Source of the DNA: Paenibacillus artemisiicola
GTDB lineage: Bacteria; Bacillota; Bacilli; Paenibacillales; Paenibacillaceae
Direction of reading: 5' to 3'
DNA length: 64,000 nt
Assembly: GCF_017652985.1 (NCBI RefSeq)
Contig: NZ_JAGGDJ010000003.1
Coordinates: forward strand, 1 to 64,000
The notes beneath the pieces were generated by a model that did not search any database, was not told where the DNA came from, and saw only the letters and a list, made by a program, of their open reading frames with translations. This document shows, one piece after another, positions 17,034-24,874 of the stretch (the first letter of the stretch is position 1; every line of letters starts with the position of its first letter). A program made the position numbers and the translations under genes.

Positions 17034-18089
17034 TTATGAGTCTGGCGTCGATGCGGCGCATGAATCGCGAAAGCCGCGAGCGGTTCGCCTGCACGCATAC
17101 TCCCGCTCCCGTCCGTCGAGCCGGATCGCGCCGCCGCGCTCCGCGATCTCCAAGAACAGCGGCCGCTCGTCGGGCGTCCGGTTCGGCGCGTGGATCGCGA
17201 GCAGCAGCCGGCCGTCGAAAGCGCGGAAGATCATGCCGTGCCCGCCGTCGCTGCGATACAGCGCCTCCGGCTGATGCGTCCACGGACCGGCGAGCCCGCC
17301 CGATTCCGACCGCGCGACGCCGAGCGCGTACGTGTTGGCGATGAAGCTCGCCCACAGCAGGTACAGCGCGCCCGCGCCGCCCCGGAACAGAAACGGCCCG
17401 TCCGTGACGTAATTGGCCGCATCCGGATAACGGGGCGATACGTACGGCGTCGTCCACGGCGCTTCCGACGCACGGAACAGCGTCTCCGGCTCGCCGACCG
17501 CTTCCCGCAGATCGGCGCTAAGCCGGACCGCGCAAACCTCGCCGTCCCCGATCTGCTGCCATTCGTGGCAAAATACCATCCACGGCGCGCCGGCTTCGTC
17601 GACGAACAAGCTCCCGTCGAGCGAGCTCCAGCCCTCCGGCGTCACAGGCCCCGCGCTATGCGGCAGGAACGGTCCGAGCGGTCCGTCCGCCGCGAGCGCC
17701 GCCGTGCCGAGCCGCCCGTTGTCCTTGCGCCGGAACGTCGCGAACATGTAGAAGCGTCCGTCCCGCGCGTACACCTCCGGCGCCCAGAAGTTGGTGTCGG
17801 AGAAGAAATCCGCCGGCGGCCGGAAGACAGGGAACGGCCCTTCCCAGTCGTCCAGATTCCGGCTGACGTAGGCGTCGAAGCCGGTGCCGGGTCCCCAAAT
17901 GTCGGCATCCGTGCTGCCGTACAAGTAATAAACGCCTTCCGCCTCGGAGGGCAGCACGAACGGATCGCGGAGCTGAATGTCTTCGCGCTTCCAACTCCGC
18001 GTCGCGATCCGTTCCGATTGAGAGCAGTCCTCGCGTTTCCGGCTCCGGACGTCTTCCCGTTCCGAATGCGCCAAGTCCTCGTTGCTCAT
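17034..18089 (-). CDS. Family 43-like glycoside hydrolase (five-bladed propeller)
   Basis: A 351-residue enzyme without a signal peptide, so it probably works in the cytosol on imported oligosaccharides. The GH43 pattern is visible: the catalytic-base region IQLRDPFVLPSEAEGVYYLYGS, then TNFWAPEVYARDGRFYMFATF, DGSLFVDEAGAPWMVFCHEW and YVTDGPFLFRGGAGALYLLWASF. GH43 members are mainly arabinofuranosidases and xylosidases; the exact substrate cannot be read. The first 38 residues are an unusual charged arm with three Arg-Glu-Asp repeats and no later Met before the domain. It is the last gene of the transporter run. Confidence 0.8.
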   Translation of the reverse strand: MSNEDLAHSEREDVRSRKREDCSQSERIATRSWKREDIQLRDPFVLPSEAEGVYYLYGSTDADIWGPGTGFDAYVSRNLDDWEGPFPVFRPPADFFSDTNFWAPEVYARDGRFYMFATFRRKDNGRLGTAALAADGPLGPFLPHSAGPVTPEGWSSLDGSLFVDEAGAPWMVFCHEWQQIGDGEVCAVRLSADLREAVGEPETLFRASEAPWTTPYVSPRYPDAANYVTDGPFLFRGGAGALYLLWASFIANTYALGVARSESGGLAGPWTHQPEALYRSDGGHGMIFRAFDGRLLLAIHAPNRTPDERPLFLEIAERGGAIRLDGREREYACRRTARGFRDSCAASTPDS

Positions 18090-18107
18090 CGGCGGCCTCC
18101 CCCTCCC

Positions 18108-19760
18108 TTACTCGTACGTCGGATAAATCAGCCCGATCTCCCGTTCGCGCCGCCATTGCCCGGCTTCGTACCGCAGCAGCTCGTTGCCCCGCACGGCGAA
18201 CGGAAGCGCGCGCCCTTCCCAGACAAGCGTCCCTTCCACCGGCCGCGCGCTCATGCCGAGCACGCCGCGAAGCCGGCCCCGCCGGTCCGTGATCACGCGG
18301 ACGCCGGACGGGAACGCCATCCACGGCGCGCCGCCGCGGTACAGCTCGGACCCGCCGCGCAGATTGAGCAGCTCGAACGCCACGCCGTCGACCGTGCGGG
18401 CGTACGCCGTCTCCGCGGCGACCTCGGCGCCGTGGTCCCGGGCGTCTGGCGCGAGCCCGGTGAACCACAGCTCGCCGTCCGGCGTCGGCAGCACGCCGCA
18501 CAGCCGCTCGACGAAGTCGAGCAGGCAGAGGATGGCCGGCGAGTACGCCTTCGTGAAGCCTTCCTCCCCCGTCCACGGGCCGACCGCCTGCGCGAAGCGC
18601 TCCGCCCGGGCGAACGACGACAGGATCGGCTGCATCGCCCACGTCAGCTCGACGTGCCGGCCGTGATGCTCGAACGCGTGCGGCGCGCGGATCAGGCTGA
18701 GGTAATTGGACGGCCCCGCCCAGCTGTTGTAGCTGGAGAACGGATCGAAGCGCGGATCGTCCAGCGCGATCGACGTGAACGGATACTTCGCGAAAAACTT
18801 CCGCGTGTTCAGCAGATACCGCCGCAGCGCTTCGTCGAAGAACGTCCGGTCGCCGACCTCGCACGCCAGGACGCGCAGCAGCACGTCGGACTGCACCCGC
18901 ACGAACCGGCCGTGGCGGTCCCGGTCGTAGAAGAACGCGTCCGCCTCGTCGTAGCAGTGGCGCATCAGGCTGTCCAGGCTGGCCTGCGCCTTGGCGCGCC
19001 AAGCCTCCCCGCTCTCGCCGAGCTCCTCGGCCATGCGCGCCAAGTACAGCCGCTGGCAGTAGACGTTCGCCGTCAGGTCCGGCGCGAGGAACGGCAGCAC
19101 CGGCGAATCCGGATCGCAGCGCGACGCGTCGCCGCGATGCGGCGCGTCGGGGACGTGCCAAAACCGCGGCGACAAGTCATGCCCGGTGTCGTAGGCGCCG
19201 AACGCCTCGACGCAGCCGGTGCCGCGCGTGTCCCGGTTCGCGGCGAGCCAGCCGTCGTACCGCGCCATCGCCCCGTACATCCGGGCCAGGAACGCCCGGT
19301 CGCGCCCGTGCAGCGCGTAATGGTTCCAGACGCTGCGGGCGAGCGGCGTCACGAGCTGGATCTGGCGGAAGGCCGGCCCCTGCTCCGTGATCTTGTACGG
19401 CAGCAGGCCGTCCGTCCGCTGATGCGCCGCGAACGACCGGTAGGTCGCCTCGGACACCCGCGGCAGGAACCGCGACAGCAGCTCCGCGTTGATCGTGCCC
19501 GTGCTCTCCAGCCAGCAGCCGAGATAGACGCCGCCCTCCTGCAGCGTCGGCGCCTCGCCGGCCATCGGCACGATGCAATCGAACAGCGTGCGCAAGGCCC
19601 GGTAATAGACGTCCTCGAGCCGTCCCTCCGACGCCGCGAACCGGATGCCGGCGCCGAGCCATTCCTTCAGCACGGCCCCGTCCGAGGGCTTGCCGAGCGG
19701 GCCGAGACGTTCCTCGGTCCGCAGCGTCCGCAGTTTATGAAGCAGCGCGCCTTCGCTCAT
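18108..19760 (-). CDS. MGH1-like (alpha/alpha)6-barrel glycoside hydrolase
   Basis: A 550-residue protein without signal peptide. Blocks such as EGGVYLGCWLESTGTINAELL, LVTPLARSVWNHYALHGRD, AFGAYDTGHDLSPRFWHVPD, DLTANVYCQRLYLARMAEEL and WAGPSNYLSLIRAPHAFEHH are typical of the GH63/MGH1-like alpha-barrel glycosidases and trehalase-like proteins. The substrate is unknown. It lies 30 bases after the binding-protein gene and 18 bases before the GH43 gene, so the transporter probably imports the oligosaccharide that these two enzymes trim. Confidence 0.75.
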   Translation of the reverse strand: MSEGALLHKLRTLRTEERLGPLGKPSDGAVLKEWLGAGIRFAASEGRLEDVYYRALRTLFDCIVPMAGEAPTLQEGGVYLGCWLESTGTINAELLSRFLPRVSEATYRSFAAHQRTDGLLPYKITEQGPAFRQIQLVTPLARSVWNHYALHGRDRAFLARMYGAMARYDGWLAANRDTRGTGCVEAFGAYDTGHDLSPRFWHVPDAPHRGDASRCDPDSPVLPFLAPDLTANVYCQRLYLARMAEELGESGEAWRAKAQASLDSLMRHCYDEADAFFYDRDRHGRFVRVQSDVLLRVLACEVGDRTFFDEALRRYLLNTRKFFAKYPFTSIALDDPRFDPFSSYNSWAGPSNYLSLIRAPHAFEHHGRHVELTWAMQPILSSFARAERFAQAVGPWTGEEGFTKAYSPAILCLLDFVERLCGVLPTPDGELWFTGLAPDARDHGAEVAAETAYARTVDGVAFELLNLRGGSELYRGGAPWMAFPSGVRVITDRRGRLRGVLGMSARPVEGTLVWEGRALPFAVRGNELLRYEAGQWRREREIGLIYPTYE

Positions 19761-19790
19761 CGTCCATCCTCGCTTTCCGCCATCGCCGGG

Positions 19791-21161
19791 TTACGGCTGC
19801 TTGTTGCTTTCGAATATTTTGACCGTGCCGTCGTAGAACGCCTTGACCGCCTTGTCCACGCTTTCCTTGCCGAAGCCGATGAGCTGCACCGTGTTGTCCG
19901 ACAGCTTGATGAACTCCGCGTTGCCCGGAGGGTTGTAGCTGACCGCGAACGGCTCCTTCTTCGTCGCCTCGGAGACGCGGCTCGTGAAGTAGTAGACGAT
20001 TTTGTCCGTCTCGCTCGCGCTGCCCTCCAGCACCGCGCGGTTTGCCGAGGTGACCGGCACGCCGCGGTTGTTGCCGAGTATCTTGGCCGCGTCCGGATCG
20101 TTGATCCAGAAGTCCATCAGCTTGGCGACTTCGCTCGGATGCTTCGTCTTCACGTAGCCCGACAGCCCCTGGCTCGATTCGAACACGACGCCCGTGCCCT
20201 TCGCGCCGCGCGGCACCTGCACCATGATCAGTTCGTCCTTCGTCGCGCTCTGGAACGAGCCGAGCAGGTTCGACGGCAGCAGCGTCATCGCCGCCTTGCC
20301 CGTCACGATCAGCGATTTGCTCGCGTCCGCCGGAGGATTGGATACCTGCAGCTCGGCCGGTACGACGCCGCCGGCTTTGGCCGTCTTATCCCAATACCGG
20401 AACCAAGGCAGGATATCCGCTTCCTCGAAGCCGAGCTTGCCGTTCGCCATGTCGTACAGCTGCTTGCCGTTCTGCTTCAGGTAAATATCGTGGCCGTCCG
20501 TCGTGAAATTGTACGTGCCGTAGTAGCCTTTGCCCAGCTTGTCGGCGATCTCCTTGCTGATGCGGGCGTAATCGTCCCAGGTCCAGCCGTCCTGCGGCAC
20601 CGGAAGGCCGGCCTTGTCGAACATCGTCTTGTTGACGACGATGCCCCGGGCGTTGGCTCCCGCGGAGAGATGGATCAGCTTGCCGCCCAGCGTGCCGTAC
20701 TCTTTCATCGCCGGATCCATGTCGTCGAGCTTCAACCCCTTGCCGACGTATGGGCCGAGGTCGAGCAGTACGCCTTTGTCGGCGTAGTCGACGACGTTGC
20801 CGCCGAGGAAGAAAATATCCGGCGCCGTGCCCGACGCGAGCTGCGTGTTCAGCTTGTCGAAGTAGCCGTCCGACGGGCCGAACTCGCCCGTGATCTTGAT
20901 GTTCGGGTTCTTCTGCTCGAACAGGTCGATCGCCTTGTTCGTCAAGTCCGCGCGGTTCTGGTCGCCCCACCACATCATCCGCAGCTCGACCTGCTCCCGG
21001 CCGCCGTTGTCCGGCGTTGCCGCCGGAGCGTTCGCGTTCGTGCCGGCGTTCCCCGCCGCCCCGCCTTCGTTCGCCGCGTTAGGCCCGCCGGAGTTGCCGC
21101 AAGCCGACAGCGAGATGGCCGTCAGGGCCGCCAAGCCGAACAAGAGTACCTTCTTTTTCAT
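19791..21161 (-). CDS. Sugar ABC transporter substrate-binding lipoprotein
   Basis: A 456-residue CUT1 binding protein. A basic signal (MKKKVLLFGLAALTAIS) ends in the lipobox LSAC, followed by a Gly/Asn/Ala-rich linker. The family-1 fold follows (ELRMMWWGDQNRADLTNKAI, ASGTAPDIFFLGGNVVDYAD, GKAAMTLLPSNLLGSF). The start at 21161 has GGGGAG 8 bases upstream. Unusually, it is third in the cluster, 200 bases after the second permease, with its own promoter region carrying a box shared with the first permease gene and a cre-like palindrome. The frame stays open far upstream, but that part is antisense-like and overlaps the permease gene. Confidence 0.92.
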   Translation of the reverse strand: MKKKVLLFGLAALTAISLSACGNSGGPNAANEGGAAGNAGTNANAPAATPDNGGREQVELRMMWWGDQNRADLTNKAIDLFEQKNPNIKITGEFGPSDGYFDKLNTQLASGTAPDIFFLGGNVVDYADKGVLLDLGPYVGKGLKLDDMDPAMKEYGTLGGKLIHLSAGANARGIVVNKTMFDKAGLPVPQDGWTWDDYARISKEIADKLGKGYYGTYNFTTDGHDIYLKQNGKQLYDMANGKLGFEEADILPWFRYWDKTAKAGGVVPAELQVSNPPADASKSLIVTGKAAMTLLPSNLLGSFQSATKDELIMVQVPRGAKGTGVVFESSQGLSGYVKTKHPSEVAKLMDFWINDPDAAKILGNNRGVPVTSANRAVLEGSASETDKIVYYFTSRVSEATKKEPFAVSYNPPGNAEFIKLSDNTVQLIGFGKESVDKAVKAFYDGTVKIFESNKQP

Positions 21162-21186
21162 CGTTTCTTCTCCCCTTCTGATGAAA

Positions 21187-21201
21187 TGCCAAGCGCTTGC
21201 A
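21187..21201. promoter_or_regulatory. cre-like/LacI-type palindrome before binding-protein gene
   Basis: TGCCAAGCGCTTGCA has the core CAAGCGCTTG and matches the CcpA consensus at 12 of 14 positions in either orientation. It is 26 bases upstream of the start codon, so binding would hinder transcription. Confidence 0.5.
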
Positions 21202-21207
21202 ACAACC

Positions 21208-21270
21208 ATCCTACCGGATTGCCGATTCGGCCGGAATGCGATTCCTTCGGCTGTTCGCGTGTCATTTTTT
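21208..21270 (-). promoter_or_regulatory. Activator box and promoter of binding-protein gene
   Basis: On the minus strand CAGCCGAAGGAATCGCATTC is followed after exactly 20 bases by TAGGATGG, a usable -10. The -35 position (TTCCGG) is poor. The same box and spacing occur before the permease gene at 23125, which suggests an activator-dependent promoter. Confidence 0.6.
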
Positions 21271-21361
21271 CGGGCGGACGCGCTGGCCCCGGTCCCGTCA
21301 AGAATGCCGCCAGCGCCGCGCCGGCCGCGAACGCAGGCCTCCCCGTCCCGCGCGCCTTGCC

Positions 21362-22204
21362 TCATTTCAGCCCCGTCGTGGCGATGCCGTCGAGGAAATA
21401 CCGCTGGAAGATCAGGAAGATCAGCGTGATCGGCAGCAGCGACAGCACCGAAATCGCGAGCAGCGCCCCCCAGTCCGACGAACCGGACGGATCGAACAGC
21501 GCGCGGATGCCGAGCTGGACCGTGAACAGCTTGATATCGCTCAGATAGATCATCTGGCTGAAGAAGTCGTCCCACGACCAGATGAACGTGAAGATCGCCG
21601 TGGTGATCAGCGCCGGCAGCAGCAGCGGCATGATGATCCGGGCGTACAGCATCGGCTGGCTGCAGCCGTCGATCGTCGCGCTCTCGTCGAGCTCCCGCGG
21701 GATGCCGCGGATGAACTGCACCATCAGCAGGATGAAGAACGAGTCGTGCGCCAGCCATTTCGGCAGGAACAGCGGGAAATACGTGTTGATCCAGTGCAGC
21801 TGGCTGTAAATGATGTACTGCGGCACGAGCGTGACGTGGTACGGCAGCATGATCGTGACGAGCATGAGCCCGAACCACAGCTTCTTCAAGCCGAACTCCA
21901 GCCTGGCGAAGGCGAAGGCGGCGAGCGAGCAGGTCGCGATATTGCCGAGCACGCTGAGCGTCGAGATCAGTGCCGAATTGCCGAAGAAGCGGGCGAACGA
22001 GATGCCCTGGAAGCCTCTCCAGCCGTTGCGGTAGTTGTCGAGCGTGAACGTATGGGGCCAGAGGCCGCCGCCGGCGAAGATTTCCTGATTCGGCTTGAAC
22101 GAGCTCGCGAGCAGCCACAGCACGGGATACAGCATGGCGAGTCCGACCGCGACGATGGCGAGATGCCGGACCGCGCCGGCGTACGCTCCTTTTCTCATGG
22201 ACAT
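21362..22204 (-). CDS. Carbohydrate ABC transporter permease (MalG type)
   Basis: A 280-residue inner-membrane subunit with six predicted helices (first: HLAIVAVGLAMLYPVLWLLASSF). The EAA loop that docks on the ATPase is ELDESATIDGCSQPMLYARIIMPLLLPAL. The C-terminus FLDGIATTGLK is typical of MalG-like CUT1 permeases. It pairs with the MalF-type permease just upstream (6-base gap). No ATPase gene is present, so a shared MsmX-type ATPase elsewhere is expected. Confidence 0.92.
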   Translation of the reverse strand: MSMRKGAYAGAVRHLAIVAVGLAMLYPVLWLLASSFKPNQEIFAGGGLWPHTFTLDNYRNGWRGFQGISFARFFGNSALISTLSVLGNIATCSLAAFAFARLEFGLKKLWFGLMLVTIMLPYHVTLVPQYIIYSQLHWINTYFPLFLPKWLAHDSFFILLMVQFIRGIPRELDESATIDGCSQPMLYARIIMPLLLPALITTAIFTFIWSWDDFFSQMIYLSDIKLFTVQLGIRALFDPSGSSDWGALLAISVLSLLPITLIFLIFQRYFLDGIATTGLK

Positions 22205-22210
22205 GGCCGT

Positions 22211-23125
22211 CTACCTCCCTTCCTTGCCGTCGCCGTAGAACACCCAGAACCGCGAGGTCGCGAAGACGAGGCCGGTGAACGCGGCGATGATGAGCAGCAT
22301 GATCCACGCCAGCGCGGACGCGTAGCCCATGTCGAAGTACGCGAAGCCCTTCAGGTACAGGTACAGCGTGTAGAACATTGACGCGTCGAGCGGACCGCCG
22401 CGCCCGTCGCCGATGACGTAGGCGGGCGTGAACGCCTGGAACGAATTGATGATGCTCATGATCAGGTTGAAGAAAATCACGGGCGTCAGCATCGGCAGCG
22501 AAATGCTGAAGAACCGCCGCGCCTTGCCCGCGCCGTCGACCTGCGACGCTTCGTACAGATCGGCGGGAATTTGCTTCAGCCCGGCCAGGAAGATGACCAT
22601 CGCGGAGCCGAACTGCCAGACGGACAGCGCGACGATGGGATAGAGGAGATAGTCGGGATGGGCGATCCACGACGGGCCGTCGATGCCGAACCAGCCGAGC
22701 GCCCGGTTGACGACGCCGTCGCCGTCGAATATTTGCCGCCACACGATCGAAATGGCGATGCTGCCGCCGAGCAGCGACGGGACGTAATAGACGGTCCGGT
22801 AAACGCCGAGCGCCCGGATGCCCTTGTTCAGCGCCATGGCGACGAGCAGCGCGAAGACGAGGCGAAGCGGCACGGACAGCAGCACGTAAGTGAACGTCAG
22901 CTTCAAGGAATGGCCGAACGTGGCGTCGTCCCCGAAGATCTGCTTGTAGTTCTCGAGCCCGGTCCAGTTCGGCGCGGCCAGCAGGTTATACTTGGTGAAC
23001 GACAGGTAGAGCGAGCCGATCATCGGGCCCAGCGTCAGGCAAAAAAACCCGACAAGCCACGGCAGCAAAAACAAATACGCTGTTCGGTTGTGGGTTCGGG
23101 CAAGCGGCCTGCGGACGGTTCGCAT
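22211..23125 (-). CDS. Carbohydrate ABC transporter permease (MalF type)
   Basis: A 304-residue membrane protein. TM1 is AYLFLLPWLVGFFCLTLGPMIGSLYLSF, followed by an extracytoplasmic loop with NWTGLENYKQIF, and the EAA loop is LYEASQVDGAGKARRFFSISLPMLTPV. The ATG at 23125 has a perfect AGGAGG 7 bases upstream, better than an in-frame start 21 bases 5'. It is the first gene of the second transporter unit, after the response regulator, with its own activator-type promoter. Confidence 0.92.
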   Translation of the reverse strand: MRTVRRPLARTHNRTAYLFLLPWLVGFFCLTLGPMIGSLYLSFTKYNLLAAPNWTGLENYKQIFGDDATFGHSLKLTFTYVLLSVPLRLVFALLVAMALNKGIRALGVYRTVYYVPSLLGGSIAISIVWRQIFDGDGVVNRALGWFGIDGPSWIAHPDYLLYPIVALSVWQFGSAMVIFLAGLKQIPADLYEASQVDGAGKARRFFSISLPMLTPVIFFNLIMSIINSFQAFTPAYVIGDGRGGPLDASMFYTLYLYLKGFAYFDMGYASALAWIMLLIIAAFTGLVFATSRFWVFYGDGKEGR

Positions 23126-23157
23126 CGGGAGTCCTCCTCTGGTCATGGTGGAATAGC

Positions 23158-23221
23158 TCCATCATAAGCGGACCGCCCCCGCGGCTGAATGCGATTTCTT
23201 CGGCTGTTGGCTTTTGAATTT
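23158..23221 (-). promoter_or_regulatory. Activator box and promoter of permease gene
   Basis: On the minus strand CAGCCGAAGAAATCGCATTC is followed after 20 bases by TATGATGG (-10). The -35 position (TTCAGC) is weak. Box, spacing and -10 match those before 21161, with one base different in the box. Confidence 0.6.
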
Positions 23222-23263
23222 TTTAGGTGCGCGCCCGTCGCGCCGGGCGCGGCGCCGCATCCG

Positions 23264-24874
23264 TCAGCCTTCCTGCGGCTCGCCTTGCCCGGCGCCCCGC
23301 TGCCGGTAGTCCGAGGGCGACAGGCCGAACATCCGCTTGAACTTGGCGCTGAAGTAGCTGGCGCTCGCGAAGCCGGTCAGCTCCGCGATGTCCCACAGGC
23401 CGAGCTGCGTTCCTTCGAGCAGGCGAACCGCCTGGGCCATCCTCGCCTCGGTCAAGTATTGAATGAACGTCTTGCCGACCTTGGACTTGAACAGCTCCGA
23501 GAAATAGGACGGATTGTAATTGAATTTCTCCGCGATCTGCGTCAGGTTCAGATCGGACATGTAGTTCTCGCCGATATGCCGGAGCACGGCGTCCATGAGC
23601 GGCGCGTCCCCGTCCGCCGCCTCGCTGCGGCGCGCCGCGGCGATTTTGCCCGCGATGCCCGCGAGGAAGCCGGCCGCCCGGTCGACCGTGTCGAGGGCCA
23701 GCGCCATCTCCGGCCGGAGCCACAGCTGCTCCGCGCTCCCGAGCGGCGCGCGGGCTTCGTGCGCCAGCGGCTCGAGCAGCAGGTACAGCCGGAAGATCGC
23801 CCGCACGAAGCGGGCGCGCGACGCCGCGAACGCCGCCTGCAGCGACTGCCGCGCGGCCCGCTCGAACGACGCCAGGTCGCCCCGCGCCAAGCACCGTTCG
23901 ATGACGCTGATCTCTTCCGCGGACAGCGCCGCCTGGCCGTCGGCCGGCCCCCGCTCGTCCTCCGCCGCCCCGCTTTCGGACCAGTTCCAGGCGAGCAGCG
24001 CGGACAGGTAGCCTTCCTTCCACTGCCCGAAGCCGGTCACGGGCCGGCCGGCGCCGAGCGCGAGCCCGAAGCCGAGCATGCCGCGCGCCAGCTCGTCCAG
24101 CTCCGCGGCGAAGCCGCGCAGCCACGCTTCGTCCTCCGTCGTCGCGAAATGGATCAGGCCGGGATAATTGGCGTCCCGGAACGCCACGACGGCCGCGCCG
24201 GACGTCTCTTCCTTCTCCCGGCAGAGCAGCTCGAACGGGAGAAGGAACCGGTCCGGCGTCCGTTCCGCCGCGGCCTCGGGCGCGTCTCCGTCGGCCCGCG
24301 GCCGGAGGCCGACGGAGAGGAAGCGCGCCTCCCGCCGGGCCCATGGCTCCATCCCGAACCGGGCGGCCCGGTCGAGCACGGCGCTCTCCCGGTCGGACTC
24401 GCCCTTGATCAGCCGCACGACGAAATGCTCCCGCATCTCCTTGAAGTAGCGGGACAGCTCCCAGCGGGCCCGCGCTTCCCGCTCCAGCTCCTCGCGCGCC
24501 CCGTCGAGCTCCGCCGCGATGCTCGCCAGCACGGCGGCCAGCTCGTCCCGGGCGACCGGCTTCAGCAAGTAGTCGAACGCGTGATGCCGGAGCGCCGCCC
24601 GCGCGTACCGAAAGTCCTCGTAGCCGGTAATGACGACGAGGCGCACGTCCGGATGCCGCTCCCGGCAGGCCTCGAGGAACGACACGCCGTCCATGAGCGG
24701 CATGTTCATGTCGGTCAGGACGATGTCGACGGGCGTCTGCTCGAGCAGCTCGAGCGCCTCGAGCCCGTTCGACGCCTCGCCGGCCAGCTCGAGGCCGAGC
24801 CTTGCGGCGTCGATTTTGAGCGTCAGGCCGAGCCGGATCTCGGGTTCGTCATCCACGATGAGCAAGCGGTACAT
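23264..24874 (-). CDS. YesN-type response regulator with AraC DNA-binding domain
   Basis: 536 residues. The N-terminal receiver domain has the acidic pair in LLIVDDEPEIR, the phospho-acceptor Asp55 in DIVLTDMNMPLMDG and Lys in DYLLKPVARDEL. A long linker domain follows. The AraC pair of helix-turn-helices is at the C-terminus (LTQIAEKFNYNPSYFSELFKSKVG, LWDIAELTGFASASYFSAKFKRMFGLSPSDYRQ). It overlaps the kinase gene by 26 bases, so the two are co-translated. It probably activates the neighbouring transporter promoters at 23125 and 21161 (inference from the shared box). Confidence 0.92.
   Translation of the reverse strand: MYRLLIVDDEPEIRLGLTLKIDAARLGLELAGEASNGLEALELLEQTPVDIVLTDMNMPLMDGVSFLEACRERHPDVRLVVITGYEDFRYARAALRHHAFDYLLKPVARDELAAVLASIAAELDGAREELEREARARWELSRYFKEMREHFVVRLIKGESDRESAVLDRAARFGMEPWARREARFLSVGLRPRADGDAPEAAAERTPDRFLLPFELLCREKEETSGAAVVAFRDANYPGLIHFATTEDEAWLRGFAAELDELARGMLGFGLALGAGRPVTGFGQWKEGYLSALLAWNWSESGAAEDERGPADGQAALSAEEISVIERCLARGDLASFERAARQSLQAAFAASRARFVRAIFRLYLLLEPLAHEARAPLGSAEQLWLRPEMALALDTVDRAAGFLAGIAGKIAAARRSEAADGDAPLMDAVLRHIGENYMSDLNLTQIAEKFNYNPSYFSELFKSKVGKTFIQYLTEARMAQAVRLLEGTQLGLWDIAELTGFASASYFSAKFKRMFGLSPSDYRQRGAGQGEPQEG

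Noticed and set aside
17190..21548. A 1452-codon open frame on the plus strand
   Set aside because: It lies antisense to GH43, MGH1-like and binding-protein genes that show clear family motifs. Its translation is Arg/Ala/Pro-rich without any domain, an effect of high GC at third codon positions.
19791..22742. Apparent 983-codon fusion ahead of the binding protein
   Set aside because: The first 525 codons overlap both permease genes in another frame and have no family sequence. A proper signal peptide with ribosome binding site begins at 21161.
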